A stretch of DNA of 64,000 nucleotides, from assembly GCA_019637095.1 (NCBI GenBank), contig JAHBWG010000040.1, positions 21,605 to 85,604 on the forward strand, given 5' to 3'. Numbering within the stretch: the stretch's first letter is position 1; every line of letters starts with the position of its first letter. The position numbers were made by a program, and so were the translations under genes. The DNA is from Sandaracinaceae bacterium (GTDB lineage: Bacteria; Myxococcota_A; Polyangia; Polyangiales; Sandaracinaceae). Under the pieces are notes generated by a model, which saw only the letters and a program-made list of their open reading frames with translations, had not been told where the DNA came from and ran no database searches. This document shows, piece after piece, positions 34,685 to 44,244 of this stretch.

Positions 34685-35935
34685 ATGGCGAAGATCATCG
34701 GGCTGCCCAAGCTGTCGCCGACGATGGAGGAGGGGACCCTCGCCCGCTGGGCGAAGAAGGAGGGGGACGCGATCGCGATCGACGACCTCATCGCCGAGAT
34801 CGAGACGGACAAGGCGACGATGGAGTGGCGCGCCTTCGACCCCGGCGTGCTCCTGAAGATCCTCGTCGAGGAGGGCGCGGTGCTCTCGCCCGACGCGCCG
34901 GTGGCGATCATCGGGGCCGCGGGCGAGGACGTCAGCGCGCTGCTCGGTGAGCTCGCGGGCGGGGGACCGGTGCCCGCGCCGGCCCCGCCGAAGGCGTCCG
35001 CCGCGGCCGCGCCCGCCGCGCCCGCCGCCGCTTCGGCCGCGCCCGCACCGGTCGCGCCGGCGACGGGCGGACGCGCGCTCGCCTCGCCGCTCGTCCGCAA
35101 GCTCGCGCGCGAGCACGACGTCGACCTCACCGAGGTCGCGGGCACCGGCCCCAAGGGGCGCGTGATCAAGCGCGACCTCGACGCGTGGCTCGCGTCGCCC
35201 CGCGCGGCGGCGCCCGCCGCGAGCGCCGCGCCCTCGGGCGTGCGGCTCCCGCCGCGCGTCGAGAAGCTCTCCTCGATGCGGCGCACGATCGCGCGCCGGC
35301 TCACCGAGTCCAAGCAGACCGTCCCGCACTTCTACCTGACGATCGACCTCGACGCGGCGCCGCTGCTCGCCGCGCGCGCGCAGCTCAACGCCGAGCTCGA
35401 GCGCGACGGCGAGAAGGTCAGCGTCAACGATCTCGTGATCAAGGCGTGCGCCCTCGCGCTGCGGCGCGTGCCGGCGGCGAACGCGTCGTTCATGGGCGAC
35501 GCGATCCACTACCACCAGGTCGTCGACGTGTCGGTCGCCGTCGCGGTGCCCGACGGGCTCGTCACGCCGGTCGTGCGCGACGCCGACCGGCTCGGCGTCC
35601 GCGCGATCGCGGCCCAGGTCCGCGAGCTCGCCAAGCGCGCGCGCGACAAGCGCCTCGCGCCCGAGGAGATGACGGGCGGCACGTTCAGCATCTCCAACCT
35701 CGGGATGTACGGCGTCGAGGAGTTCGCCGCGGTGATCAACCCGCCGGAGGGCTGCCTGCTCGCGGTCGGCGCCGTGCGCGACACGCCCGTCGTGAGCGGC
35801 GGGCAGGTCGTGGCCGGCAAGCGCATGAAGGCGACGCTCTCGTGCGACCACCGCGTGGTCGACGGCGCGGTCGGCGCCGAGTGGCTCGCGGCGTTCAAGA
35901 AGGTCGCCGAGGCGCCGGTCCTGATGCTCTTGTGA
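34685..35935 (+). CDS. pdhC: Pyruvate dehydrogenase E2, dihydrolipoamide acetyltransferase
   Basis: 416 residues. One N-terminal lipoyl domain (about 1-80) has the lipoylated Lys in [10 protein letters not shown]; an Ala/Pro hinge (95-130) leads to the peripheral subunit-binding domain ([28 protein letters not shown]); the acetyltransferase core ends with the catalytic His in [19 protein letters not shown] lies before the ATG. The E3 gene (lpd) is not adjacent and must be elsewhere. The gene stops 3 bp before the convergent fbp stop. Confidence 0.94.
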   Translation: MAKIIGLPKLSPTMEEGTLARWAKKEGDAIAIDDLIAEIETDKATMEWRAFDPGVLLKILVEEGAVLSPDAPVAIIGAAGEDVSALLGELAGGGPVPAPAPPKASAAAAPAAPAAASAAPAPVAPATGGRALASPLVRKLAREHDVDLTEVAGTGPKGRVIKRDLDAWLASPRAAAPAASAAPSGVRLPPRVEKLSSMRRTIARRLTESKQTVPHFYLTIDLDAAPLLAARAQLNAELERDGEKVSVNDLVIKACALALRRVPAANASFMGDAIHYHQVVDVSVAVAVPDGLVTPVVRDADRLGVRAIAAQVRELAKRARDKRLAPEEMTGGTFSISNLGMYGVEEFAAVINPPEGCLLAVGAVRDTPVVSGGQVVAGKRMKATLSCDHRVVDGAVGAEWLAAFKKVAEAPVLMLL

Positions 35936-35938
35936 CGC

Positions 35939-36967
35939 CTACGCGAGGCGGCGCTCGAGGTCCGCGACGTCTTCGGCGCTCCCGATGAAGAGCGGCGTGC
36001 GGTCGTGAAGCGCCTCGGGCTCGATGTCGAGGACGCGGCGCGTGCCGGTCGTCGCGGCGCCGCCCGCCGCCTCGGCGATGAACGCCATCGGCGCGCACTC
36101 GTAGAGCAGGCGCAGCTTGCCGGACGGGTTCTTGTCGTCCGCCGGGTACGCGAAGATCCCGCCCTTGAGCAGCGTCCGGTGGAAGTCGGCGACGAGGGTC
36201 CCGATGTAGCGGTGCCCGTACGGCTGCCCGCCCGGCGCGTCCGCGCTCTTGAGCCACGCGACCCATTCGCGCACGCGCGGATCCCAGCGCAGCGTGTTGC
36301 CCTCGTTCACCGAGTACGTCGCGCCGCGCTTCGGGATGCGGATGTTCTCGTGGCTCAGGAAGAACTCGCCGACGAGCGGGTCGAGCGTGAAGCCGTGCAC
36401 GCCCTGGCCCGTCGTGTAGACGAGCACCGTGCTCGAGCCGTAGAGGATGTAGCCGGCGGCGACCTGCTCCGTGCCCTTCTGCAGGCAGTCCTCGCGCGTC
36501 CCCGGCCCGGCCTTGCTGAGGCGCCGGTGGACGGAGAAGATCGTCCCGATCGACATGCACACGTCGATGTTCGAGCTCCCGTCGAGCGGGTCGAACATCA
36601 GGACGTATTTGCCGTGCGGGAAGTGCGGGGGGATCGGGATGATGTCCTCGTTCTCCTCGCTGGCCATCACGCACACGTGCCCGCCCGCCTCGACGCAGCG
36701 GACGAGGATCTGGTTGGCGATCACGTCGAGGCGCTGGACCTCCTCGCCCTGGACGTTGGTCGCGCCGACGCGGCCGAGCACGTCGCTCAGGCCCGCCTTG
36801 TGGACGCGGGCCGCGATCATGCGGCCGGCGAGCGCGATCGACTGGAAGAGGCCGGTGAAGTCGCCGGTGGCGCCCTGCACGCGCCGCTGCCGCTCGAAGA
36901 TGTGGCGGTCGAGCGTCCAGCCGAGCTGTTCGGGGCTGGGCGGCCCCCACGACGGTGTCGGTCTCAC
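35939..36967 (-). CDS. fbp: Fructose-1,6-bisphosphatase class 1
   Basis: 342 residues from GTG at 36967, with GGGAGGATC just before it. The enzyme removes the 1-phosphate of fructose-1,6-bisphosphate in gluconeogenesis. The metal and phosphate-binding block FDPLDGSSNIDV is intact, as are ASEEN and the C-terminal region. Length is typical. It shares strand with the membrane protein upstream (22-bp gap), while phosphofructokinase, the opposite step, is encoded 1.6 kb away on the other strand. Confidence 0.95.
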   Translation of the reverse strand: MRPTPSWGPPSPEQLGWTLDRHIFERQRRVQGATGDFTGLFQSIALAGRMIAARVHKAGLSDVLGRVGATNVQGEEVQRLDVIANQILVRCVEAGGHVCVMASEENEDIIPIPPHFPHGKYVLMFDPLDGSSNIDVCMSIGTIFSVHRRLSKAGPGTREDCLQKGTEQVAAGYILYGSSTVLVYTTGQGVHGFTLDPLVGEFFLSHENIRIPKRGATYSVNEGNTLRWDPRVREWVAWLKSADAPGGQPYGHRYIGTLVADFHRTLLKGGIFAYPADDKNPSGKLRLLYECAPMAFIAEAAGGAATTGTRRVLDIEPEALHDRTPLFIGSAEDVADLERRLA

Positions 36968-36989
36968 GCGATCCTCCCGATCGTATGGG

Positions 36990-37493
36990 TCAAGCCTTTT
37001 TGCGGGCGCGCGCGCCGCGCTTGCCCGCGGAGACCTCGGCCTCGTCGTCGTCGTCGCTCGCGTCGACGCGCGCCTTGGGCCCCTTCTTCTCCTTGCCCTT
37101 CGCGTCGCCCTCGTCGCCCGTGTTGTCGAGCTCGACGAGCGAGCCGTAGACGCCGGCGATCGCCGGCGCGAACACCACGGGCAGCGCGGCGATCGCGTGC
37201 GTGCCCTCGAGCCCGGGGAACGGGACGCCGAACGGGATGTAGCTCAGGCCCCAGTACGCGAGCGCGCCGAGCCCGACGCCGACCATCCCCTTGAGCGCGG
37301 CCTCGATCCAGGCGCCCTCCTTCCACGGCGCCTTGCCCGCGAAGACGCCGGCGGTGCCGGCCGCGCCCATCGAGACCAGGAACCCGAGGAGCCCGGCCGC
37401 GTTCGTCCACTGCAAACCGTATTGCAGGGCCGCCCCGATCGCTCCGCCGATGACGAGGCCCTTGAGGAGCCCGAGCCCGAGGCGCTTCAACAC
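36990..37493 (-). CDS. Membrane protein of unknown function with charged tail
   Basis: 167 residues from GTG at 37493. About four hydrophobic segments lie in residues 1-120 (GLLKGLVIGGAIGAALQYG, LGFLVSMGAAGTAGVFAG, VGVGLGALAYWGL, ALPVVFAPAIAGVYG), then a cytoplasmic tail very rich in Lys, Asp, Glu and Arg. I do not recognise the family. It is 22 bp ahead of fbp and divergent from the flippase-like gene. Confidence 0.65.
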   Translation of the reverse strand: MLKRLGLGLLKGLVIGGAIGAALQYGLQWTNAAGLLGFLVSMGAAGTAGVFAGKAPWKEGAWIEAALKGMVGVGLGALAYWGLSYIPFGVPFPGLEGTHAIAALPVVFAPAIAGVYGSLVELDNTGDEGDAKGKEKKGPKARVDASDDDDEAEVSAGKRGARARKKA

Positions 37494-37516
37494 CCCGTCC
37501 GTCTACCACCGTTTAG

Positions 37517-37545
37517 TTGACCGAGCCACCGCGGCGGGGTACCCG
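37517..37545 (+). promoter_or_regulatory. Putative sigma-70-type promoter (TTGACC-N17-TACCCG)
   Basis: The two hexamers have the ideal 17-bp spacing, and the -10 ends 5 nt before the GTG at 37551, giving a very short or no leader. The last base of the -10 is not T. Confidence 0.35.
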
Positions 37546-37550
37546 AGAGC

Positions 37551-38528
37551 GTGTCCGAGCGCACCGTCCGGCCTCGTCGCTGGTTGTTCTGGGTCAAGGC
37601 CCTGGTGAGCGCCGGGCTGCTCGGGGCCCTCGTCGCGCGGATGGTCCAGAAGGACGGCGTCGAGCTGTTGCTCGAGCGCCTCGCGGGCCTGCACGCCGGC
37701 TGGCTCGCGCTCGCGGTGGCGCTGCACTTCGCGGCCGTCTTCGCGGGTGTCTCGCGCTGGCGGCTGCTCCTCGACGGCGCGGGGCTGCGCCTGGGCTACC
37801 CGCGCCTCTTGCGCTCCTTCCTCGTCGGCCGGTTCGTCGGCGCCTTCACTCCGTCCACGACGGGCCTCGACGGCTGGCGCCTCTACGACGTCGGCCGCGA
37901 GTCCGGCGCGATGGCGCGCAGCGCCGCGGTCATCGCGATCGAGAAGCTCGTCGGGCTCGTCGGGATGGCGGTGGTCTGCGCCGGGCTCATCCCGTTCGGT
38001 GGGATCGACGCGATGGGACCGACCGCGCCCGTCATGGCGGCCGCGATGGCCCTCGGGGCGGCGCTCGGGCTCTACGGGATCCGCCGGCCGGCGTGGCTCG
38101 GCGCGATCGTGCGGCGCGTCCCGTGGGCGCGCGCGCGCGCGGCGGGCGAGCGCGTCGTCGAGGCGCTCGGCGCGAGCGGGCTCGACGGACGCCGCGCGGG
38201 CGGCGCGATCGCGCTCGGCATCGGCTCGCACCTCGCGCTCTCCGCCGTCTTCTTCGCGACCGCCCGCGCCATCGGCGTCGACGCGAGCGCCGCGACCCTC
38301 CTCGTCACCGGCAACGCCATCACCCTCGCGGTGCTCCTGCCCGTCTCGGTGGGCGGCGTCGGCGTGCGCGAGGGCGTGGCGGTCGTGCTGTTGGCGGGGG
38401 TCGGCGTCGCGTCGACCGACGCGGTGCTCGTCGCGCTGCTCGGCTACCTCACGGGTCAGGTCCCGGCGCTGCTCGGTGGTGTCCTCACGCTCGCCGGCCG
38501 CCGAGGTGAGGTACCCTCGGCCGCATGA
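37551..38528 (+). CDS. Flippase-like integral membrane protein (UPF0104/LPG synthase TM family)
   Basis: 325 residues from GTG at 37551 with about eight membrane helices. Typical blocks of the lysylphosphatidylglycerol synthase/AglD flippase-like family are seen: [40 protein letters not shown] and a late [14 protein letters not shown]. It has no soluble synthase domain, so lipid-linked substrate transport is more likely than lysine transfer; this is inferred from the family. Its 3' end contains the promoter of pfkA, and its stop overlaps the pfkA ATG (ATGA). Confidence 0.82.
   Translation: MSERTVRPRRWLFWVKALVSAGLLGALVARMVQKDGVELLLERLAGLHAGWLALAVALHFAAVFAGVSRWRLLLDGAGLRLGYPRLLRSFLVGRFVGAFTPSTTGLDGWRLYDVGRESGAMARSAAVIAIEKLVGLVGMAVVCAGLIPFGGIDAMGPTAPVMAAAMALGAALGLYGIRRPAWLGAIVRRVPWARARAAGERVVEALGASGLDGRRAGGAIALGIGSHLALSAVFFATARAIGVDASAATLLVTGNAITLAVLLPVSVGGVGVREGVAVVLLAGVGVASTDAVLVALLGYLTGQVPALLGGVLTLAGRRGEVPSAA
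38512..38517 (+). promoter_or_regulatory. Putative internal -10 element (TACCCT) of pfkA
   Basis: TACCCT inside the end of the flippase-like gene lies exactly 7 nt before the pfkA ATG at 38525. pfkA can therefore be expressed alone as a leaderless message as well as from the operon. Confidence 0.4.
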
Positions 38529-39625
38529 GCCTTCGGGTCGCGATCAACACCGGCGGCGGCGACTGCCCCGGACTGAACGCCGTCATCCGCGCCGTCGTCA
38601 CCGTCGGCAAGGAGCGCTACGGCTGGGAGATCCTCGGCGTCGAGGACGCGCTGAGCGGGCTGGTCGACCTCGACTACCGTGGCCCGAATGGGAACCGCTG
38701 GCTCGAGCTCGCCGACGTGCGCGGGCTGCTCGCGCGCGGCGGCACGGTGCTCGGGACCTCGAACCGCTCCGACCCGTTCCACTTCGTCGTGACGGACCCG
38801 GACGGCTCGACCCGCGAGATCGACGTCTCCGACCGCGTGATGGAGAACTACGCGAAGCTCCGCCTCGACGCGATGGTCGCGATCGGGGGCGACGGCTCCA
38901 TGTCGATCTCCGCTCAGCTCATGGGGAAGGGCATGAAGGTCGTCGGCGTCCCCAAGACGATCGACAACGACCTCGGCGCGACGGACCAGACCTTCGGCTT
39001 CGACACCGCCGTCGGCATCGCGACCGAGGCGCTCGACCGCATCCGGGACACCGCGGACAGCCACGACCGCGTGATGCTCGTCGAGGTGATGGGGCGCCAC
39101 GCGGGCTGGATCGCCTTGCACGCGGGGCTCGCGGGCGGCGCCGACGCGATCCTCCTGCCGGAGATCCCCTACCGCGTCGAGGCGGTCGCGGAGCTGATCG
39201 AGGCGCGCCGCGCGCGCGGCAAGAACTACAGCATCATCGTGGTGGCCGAGGGCGCCAAGCCGCTCGGCGGCGCGGTGAGCCAGCTCGAGCGCCAGCTCGG
39301 CGAGATGCCGCGGCTGATGGGCGCCGCGCACCGCGTCGCCGCGCAGCTCGAGGAGCTCGTGGACGCGCCGATGCGCGTGACCGTGCTCGGGCACATCCAG
39401 CGCGGCGGCTCCCCGTCGAACTTCGATCGCGTGCTCGCGACGCGCTACGGCGTGATGGCCGCCGAGCTCGTGCAAGCGAGGCAGTTCGGCAAGATGGTCG
39501 CGCTGCGCAACGGCGAGATCGTCGCCGTCGATCTGAAGGAGGCGATCGCCGCGCCCAAGCTCGTCGACCCGCGCTCGCAGATCGTCGAGCAGGCGCGCGC
39601 GCTCGGTGTCACGTTTGGCGAGTGA
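38525..39625 (+). CDS. pfkA: 6-phosphofructokinase, group III type
   Basis: 366 residues. It phosphorylates fructose-6-phosphate to the bisphosphate. The phosphoryl-donor motif is GGDGS at 121-125, where Gly in place of a second Asp indicates ATP. The catalytic loop reads PKTIDND (143-149, D147 catalytic); Lys at the second position rather than Gly is found in pyrophosphate enzymes and in group III ATP enzymes such as those of actinomycetes. ATP is thus the likely donor but not certain. The start overlaps the flippase-like gene as ATGA; the stop overlaps the next gene as GTGA. Confidence 0.92.
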   Translation: MSLRVAINTGGGDCPGLNAVIRAVVTVGKERYGWEILGVEDALSGLVDLDYRGPNGNRWLELADVRGLLARGGTVLGTSNRSDPFHFVVTDPDGSTREIDVSDRVMENYAKLRLDAMVAIGGDGSMSISAQLMGKGMKVVGVPKTIDNDLGATDQTFGFDTAVGIATEALDRIRDTADSHDRVMLVEVMGRHAGWIALHAGLAGGADAILLPEIPYRVEAVAELIEARRARGKNYSIIVVAEGAKPLGGAVSQLERQLGEMPRLMGAAHRVAAQLEELVDAPMRVTVLGHIQRGGSPSNFDRVLATRYGVMAAELVQARQFGKMVALRNGEIVAVDLKEAIAAPKLVDPRSQIVEQARALGVTFGE

Positions 39626-40359
39626 ACCTCCGCCGCGTGCCCGCGCTCGTGGTCGCGCTCGCGCTCGCGAGCTGTGACGGCTCGCGCCCTGCCGCCTCGC
39701 AGTCGCCCGCCGCGGCGGCGGAGCGCGCCGCCGAGCGCGACCGCATGGTGCGCGAGCAGCTCGAGGCGCGCGACGTGCGCGACCCGCGCGTGCGCGAGGC
39801 GATGCGCCGCGTCCCGAGGCACCGCTTCGTGCCCGCGGCGCAGGCGGCCGCGGCCTACGAGGACCGGCCGCTCCCGATCGGTCACGACCAGACGATCAGC
39901 CAGCCGTACATCGTCGGCCTCATGTCGCAGCTCGCCCACGTGCGCCCCGGGCACCGCGTGCTCGAGATCGGCACCGGCAGCGGCTACCAGGCGGCGGTCC
40001 TCGCGGAGCTCGGCGCCGAGGTCTACACGATCGAGATCGTCGCGCCGCTCGGCGAGCGCGCCCGCGCGGTGCTCGCGGAGCTCGGGTACGACCGCGTCCA
40101 CGTCCGCGTCGGCGACGGCTATGCGGGCTGGCCCGAGCACCACCCGTTCGACGCGATCCTGCTCACCGCGGCGCCGCCGCAGATCCCTCGCCCGTTGCTC
40201 GAGCAGCTGCGGGTCGGCGGGCACCTCGTCGCGCCGGTCGGCGCGCCGAGCGGGGTGCAGGAGCTCGTCGTCGTCACGCGCACGGACGAGGGCCTCAGCC
40301 GCCGCCGCGTGATCCCGGTGCGCTTCGTGCCGATGACCGGCCGCGCACAGACCGAGTGA
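39622..40359 (+). CDS. pcm: Protein-L-isoaspartate O-methyltransferase with lipoprotein signal
   Basis: 245 residues from GTG at 39622 (GTGA overlap with pfkA). The core is a standard [16 protein letters not shown], the SAM motif [15 protein letters not shown] and TAAPPQIP. It methylates isoaspartyl residues for protein repair. Unusually, the protein starts with [18 protein letters not shown], a lipoprotein signal, followed by a Ser/Ala/Pro spacer, so it should be anchored outside the inner membrane. SAM supply there is a puzzle, as for other exported PCMT homologues. The enzyme assignment is firm; the location is predicted from the signal only. Confidence 0.9.
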   Translation: MNLRRVPALVVALALASCDGSRPAASQSPAAAAERAAERDRMVREQLEARDVRDPRVREAMRRVPRHRFVPAAQAAAAYEDRPLPIGHDQTISQPYIVGLMSQLAHVRPGHRVLEIGTGSGYQAAVLAELGAEVYTIEIVAPLGERARAVLAELGYDRVHVRVGDGYAGWPEHHPFDAILLTAAPPQIPRPLLEQLRVGGHLVAPVGAPSGVQELVVVTRTDEGLSRRRVIPVRFVPMTGRAQTE

Positions 40360-40365
40360 GCGCGC

Positions 40366-41466
40366 TCAGCGGATCCACGGGTGAGCGGCCAGGCCGGCGG
40401 CGCTCGTCGGGCCGAGCCGGGTCGGGGGCGGCGGGACGCGCGCCCCGAACCGCGCGCCGAGGCGGCGGAAGCCGTTGCCCATGAGGTTCGCCTCGACTCC
40501 GTCTCCGTCGTGATCGACGAAGTCGTGCTCGAGCCCGTACGCGTGCCCGATCTCGTGGATGGCCGCGCCGAGGAACGTCGAGGCCCAGCCGCCACGCGAG
40601 AGCGGGCCGTGCGCGTTGTCGTGATCGAAGTCGGAGAGGCCGCTCGCGGTCGTGTCCGCGAACGCGCACGCCTGCGCGCTCGGATCGAGCGTCACGGTCC
40701 AGAAGCCGTGCCCCAGGGCGTGCGCGCCGATGAGCGCGTAGCCCGCGTGATCGCCCTGCCACGGCGCGGCGGAGCCGCCCTGGCCGGTGTGCGCGAGCGC
40801 GTCGCCCGACGCGATCGCGGTGTCGTAGAGGTAGATCACCGTGGCGTCCCGGTGGAACGCGGCGGGCAAGCGCTGGAAGATCTCGTGCAGCGCCTGGCCG
40901 GCCGCGTCGGGGGCGTCGGGGTGCGCGTGGTAGTGCGCGCTCGGGTGGCGGCCGGCGAGGAAGACGACGTCCCACCTTCCGTCCGCGGCGCGCGCGCGGC
41001 GCAGCGTGCGGCCTCGGCCCATCGCGTCGCGCACGCCCTCGGCGTGGAGCTCGTCGCGCAAGAAGTCCTCCGCGAGGTCGAGGAAGCGGTCGAGGCGCTC
41101 GCGCAGGCCGGGCGCGAACGGGCGGTCGCTCGGGCTCAGCCACACGCCGCGCACGACGCCCGTCTCGGAGAGATCGAGCGCGTCGAGGTCCGTCTCGAGC
41201 GGCGGCGCGAACGATGTCGGCGGCTCGCAGCCGTCGAGGCCGGCGTCGAGCATCGCGGCGTCGAGCGTCGCGGCGTCGAGGCCTGCGTCGAGCACCGCGG
41301 CGTCGAGGTCTGCGTCGAGCGCAACGGCGGCGTCGAGCGTCGCGGCGTCGAGGCCTGCGTCGAGCGCCGCCGCGTCGAGCATCGCGCCGGCGTCCGTGGG
41401 GCTCCCGCCGTCGCACGCGGCGAGCGCGAGGGCGAGCGCGAGGATCGTGTCGTTCGAGCGTCGCAT
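40366..41466 (-). CDS. Lipoprotein metalloprotease with Leu-Asp-Ala stalk
   Basis: 366 residues from ATG 41466. The lipobox is ALAAC. Residues about 25-78 are a repeated spacer of LDAGLDAA-type units, then a globular domain. The zinc site HEIGHAYGLEH is at 304-314, a metzincin-like motif, and is followed by an EF-hand-like DHDGDGVEAN and NLMGN, which could be the Met-turn. Family is not one I can name, though snapalysin- or matrixin-type folds share the motif. It is convergent with pcm, with 6 bp between the genes. Predicted surface protease; substrate unknown. Confidence 0.78.
   Translation of the reverse strand: MRRSNDTILALALALAACDGGSPTDAGAMLDAAALDAGLDAATLDAAVALDADLDAAVLDAGLDAATLDAAMLDAGLDGCEPPTSFAPPLETDLDALDLSETGVVRGVWLSPSDRPFAPGLRERLDRFLDLAEDFLRDELHAEGVRDAMGRGRTLRRARAADGRWDVVFLAGRHPSAHYHAHPDAPDAAGQALHEIFQRLPAAFHRDATVIYLYDTAIASGDALAHTGQGGSAAPWQGDHAGYALIGAHALGHGFWTVTLDPSAQACAFADTTASGLSDFDHDNAHGPLSRGGWASTFLGAAIHEIGHAYGLEHDFVDHDGDGVEANLMGNGFRRLGARFGARVPPPPTRLGPTSAAGLAAHPWIR
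41255..41365. repeat. Tandem coding repeats of the Leu-Asp-Ala stalk
   Basis: GCGTCGAG units recur about every 15 bp. A 39-bp block is identical at 41255-41293 and 41327-41365 (72-bp offset), which shows recent duplication by slippage. The repeats lie inside the lipoprotein metalloprotease gene and encode the stalk. Confidence 0.75.
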
Positions 41467-41588
41467 CCGGCAGCTCTAGCCCGCGCGCGCGCCGCGCGCC
41501 CGACCGATGCATCGACCGCGAGCGCCGCCCGCGGCTATCCTGCGCCCTCGAGCTCGATCGAGGCGACCAGACCTCCGCGGGGTTGCGT

Positions 41589-42227
41589 GTGAAGACCTAC
41601 ATCTTCGGGGCGGGCGGCCACGGCAAGGTGGTTTGCGACATCCTAGAGGCCGCTGGTCAGCGCGTCGACGGCTTCATCGACGACGCGAAGCGCGGCGCCT
41701 CGCACTTCGGCGTCCCCGTCCTCGGGGAGGACCAGCTCGAGTGCTCCGCGCCGGTGGGCGTCGTCGTCGCGGTGGGAGCGAACCACGTCCGCGCGAGGAT
41801 CGCCGAGAGGCTGAGGGCGCGATGTCCGCAGGCGGTCTTCGTGAACGCGATTCATCCGACCGCCCACGTGGCGCGCTCCGCGCGTCTGGGCGTGGGCAAC
41901 GTCGTGTGCGCGGGCGCCATCATCGGCCCGGACGGCGCCCTGGGGGACCACTGCGTGGTGAACACGGGCGCGCAGGCCGATCACGACTGTGCGCTGGGGG
42001 ACTTCGTCTCGCTCGCGCCCGGGGTGATCCTCGGCGGCGGTGTCACGATCTCGGAGCTCACCTACGTCGGCTTGGGCGCGAGGGTCATCCACGGCGTGAA
42101 GATCGGCGCGCACGCCGTGATCGGCGCGGGCTCGACGGTGGTCGGAGACATCGACGGCGGCGTCGTCGCGTACGGCAGCCCCTGCCGCGCCGTGCGCGTG
42201 CGCGCGATGGACGACGGCTATCTCTGA
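41589..42227 (+). CDS. NeuD/PglD-like sugar O- or N-acyltransferase
   Basis: 212 residues from GTG at 41589. The N-terminal Rossmann-like part begins KTYIFGAGGHGKVVCDIL, and residues about 90-200 form a left-handed beta-helix of hexapeptide repeats (ARLGVGNVVCAGAIIGPDG, HCVVNTGAQADHDCALGDFV) with the catalytic His in ADHDC. The family acetylates nucleotide-linked amino sugars for surface glycans. A TATCCT at about 41536 could be its -10. It is convergent with three glycan genes (10-bp overlap of ends) and probably serves the same pathway. Confidence 0.88.
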   Translation: MKTYIFGAGGHGKVVCDILEAAGQRVDGFIDDAKRGASHFGVPVLGEDQLECSAPVGVVVAVGANHVRARIAERLRARCPQAVFVNAIHPTAHVARSARLGVGNVVCAGAIIGPDGALGDHCVVNTGAQADHDCALGDFVSLAPGVILGGGVTISELTYVGLGARVIHGVKIGAHAVIGAGSTVVGDIDGGVVAYGSPCRAVRVRAMDDGYL

Positions 42228-43300
42228 GGACGCGCCGGCTCGCGGAGGATGGCGGCGACGCGGGGTGTCAGCGCCTCGATGCAGAGCTCGGTCTCCATCA
42301 GGTGGCGCGCCGTCTCGCGCAGGCGCGCGCGGAGCGCCGCGTCGTCGAGGAGCGCGGCGAGGCTCCGATACCAATCGTCGGCGTCGCGCGCGGCGAGCGC
42401 GGCGCCTCGCGCGCAGAAGTCCGCCGCCGGGCCGACGGGAGAGCTCACGCAGGCGACGCCGGTCGCGAAGTACTGGAGCTGCTTGAACGCGCACTTGCCG
42501 CGGCCCCACTCGTCGTCGGCGACGGGGGCGAGGCCGATGTCGAGGTCCTGGAACGCCTCGATCTCGCGATCGAGCGACCACACCACGCGCTCGTGCTCGA
42601 CGGGGAGCACGAAGTCGGGCGCCGCGCCGACGATGCGCAGGTGGAAGCGGCGCCCCTCCGCGCGGAGGCGCTCGAGCGCGGGCGCGACCATGTGAAGGTA
42701 GCGGGCCGTGCCGTGGGTGCCGATCCAGCCCACGACGGGGACCTCGCGCTCGGCGCGCGGCGAGGGCACCCAGGTCTCCCGGGAGACCACCGTGGGGATC
42801 ACGCTCACGTTGGGGTTCACGCGGCGCGCGGCCTCTGCGAGGTAGGCGGATCCGGCCATCACGTGGCGTGCCTCGCGCATCAGGGTCCGCGTCTTGTCGG
42901 GCGCACGCAGCAGGCGCGCCGCGAGGGGATGCCGAGAGGCGTCGGCCGTCGAGAGCCACACGGCGTCGTCGAAGTCGTACACGAGGGGCCGCCGCGACGC
43001 GAGCAAGAGCTCGAGCAACGGGGGACCGACGAGCGCGGCCTCGCGCTGCACCCAGACCGTGTCCCAGGGGCCGTCGAAGAGGGCAGCTCGCCACTGCCGA
43101 ATCAGGGCGCGGAGGGCGGCGCGGCCCTTCCTCGAGAGGCTCTGGGGCGCGTACAGGAGCTCGAACGCCGCGTCGTCGAGCGAGGACGCGAGCGTCACCT
43201 CGATCCCCTGCGCCTCGAGGAGCGAGCGATACGCGAGCACGCGAAAGCGCGTCGCGGGCGCGCGCTCGGGGTGGACGGTGAGCGCGAGGACACGCACCAC
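42218..43300 (-). CDS. Glycosyltransferase, GT4-like (GT-B fold)
   Basis: 360 residues from GTG 43300; TTG 43312, overlapping the upstream TGA as TTGA, is an alternative. The N-terminal half has VYDFDDAVW, typical of bacterial GT4-type transferases; the C-terminal half holds VVGWIGTHGTARYL, a Glu-rich helix region (DREIEAFQDLDIGLAPVADDEWGR split over two strands) and KQLQYFATGVACVSSPVG, the sugar-nucleotide site. It should add a sugar to a surface glycan in the cytoplasm. It is last in the minus-strand order methyltransferase, deacetylase, transferase. Confidence 0.85.
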   Translation of the reverse strand: MVRVLALTVHPERAPATRFRVLAYRSLLEAQGIEVTLASSLDDAAFELLYAPQSLSRKGRAALRALIRQWRAALFDGPWDTVWVQREAALVGPPLLELLLASRRPLVYDFDDAVWLSTADASRHPLAARLLRAPDKTRTLMREARHVMAGSAYLAEAARRVNPNVSVIPTVVSRETWVPSPRAEREVPVVGWIGTHGTARYLHMVAPALERLRAEGRRFHLRIVGAAPDFVLPVEHERVVWSLDREIEAFQDLDIGLAPVADDEWGRGKCAFKQLQYFATGVACVSSPVGPAADFCARGAALAARDADDWYRSLAALLDDAALRARLRETARHLMETELCIEALTPRVAAILREPARPQR

Positions 43301-43308
43301 GGAGCGGC

Positions 43309-44244
43309 TCAAGCGAGCTCCCCCATCGAGCGGTAGGCGGTCTCGCGCGGCGCGTGCCGCGCCACCGTGTCGAGCAGCGCCTCCATCCGCGCGAGGCGCG
43401 GCCCCGGCGCGGCGCCGAGGTTGTGCGGGTGGAGCCAGAGGTGGAGGACGTCGCCGCCGCGCAGCCGGCGGGCCTCGCGCGCGAGCTTCACCTGCACGGC
43501 ACGGAACACGGGCTCGGGCGCGCTGACGCGCAGGAGGACGGAGCCGATCGTCTCGACGACGCGGCTCACGCGGGGCGGCGCGGCGCGTCGCGTCAGCGGG
43601 TCGACCGAGTCGATCAGCCGCGCCACGCGGAGCGGCAGCACCTCGTCCTGGGTCAGCGTCCGCGACCAGTACCAGGCCGGCGGGTTCGTCCGAACCACGC
43701 GGATGCCCTCCGACGCGAGCACGTCGGTGAAACAGACCTGGTTGCGTGGGAAGACGAGGCTCCTCGGGCGCACCCCGAAGCGCTCTTCGAACAGCGCGCG
43801 GGTCGCCGCCGCGTCCGCGCGCGCGTCGCGCCGCATGACGCCCGCCTCGCCGAGGAAGAGGTGCGAGAACGTGTGGCTCCCGAGCTCCTGGCCCGGCGTG
43901 CGCGCGACCGCTGCGACGAGCTCGGGCGCGAAGTGCAGGGCGCCCTCGGGATCCCACTCGGACCAGCGCAGGTCGAAGCGCAGGCGCTCGGCGGCGTACT
44001 CCGGCGGCGCCGGCGCGCGCGCGAGGTAGTCCTCCCACCCGGCGCAGGCCAACGCGCCCACGCACGCCCACGTCGCGCTCACGCCCCGCTCGGTCAGCAT
44101 CCGCAAGAGCCGCGGGACGACCTCTCGCGTGCCCTCCAGGCTCGCGCGGTACGCATCCCGGTCTGCGCCGAGCACGTCGTGCAGCCCCCACCGGAGCTCG
44201 AAGTCCAGCGACAGGACGACGCGCGGAGGTGCGTCGGAGCTCAC
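43309..44244 (-). CDS. NodB-type polysaccharide deacetylase
   Basis: 311 residues from GTG at 44244, overlapping the methyltransferase stop (GTGA). The catalytic Asp is D14 in LSLDFEL, and the metal-binding His pair lies in SHTFSHLF. YPRNQ-like VFPRNQV follows. There is no signal peptide, so it may act on a lipid-linked or nucleotide-linked precursor in the cytoplasm. Its place between a methyltransferase and a glycosyltransferase supports a role in glycan tailoring. Confidence 0.86.
   Translation of the reverse strand: MSSDAPPRVVLSLDFELRWGLHDVLGADRDAYRASLEGTREVVPRLLRMLTERGVSATWACVGALACAGWEDYLARAPAPPEYAAERLRFDLRWSEWDPEGALHFAPELVAAVARTPGQELGSHTFSHLFLGEAGVMRRDARADAAATRALFEERFGVRPRSLVFPRNQVCFTDVLASEGIRVVRTNPPAWYWSRTLTQDEVLPLRVARLIDSVDPLTRRAAPPRVSRVVETIGSVLLRVSAPEPVFRAVQVKLAREARRLRGGDVLHLWLHPHNLGAAPGPRLARMEALLDTVARHAPRETAYRSMGELA

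Noticed and set aside
41230..41400. Short tandem repeats as a possible regulatory array
   Set aside because: They encode the Leu-Asp-Ala stalk of the lipoprotein metalloprotease in frame.
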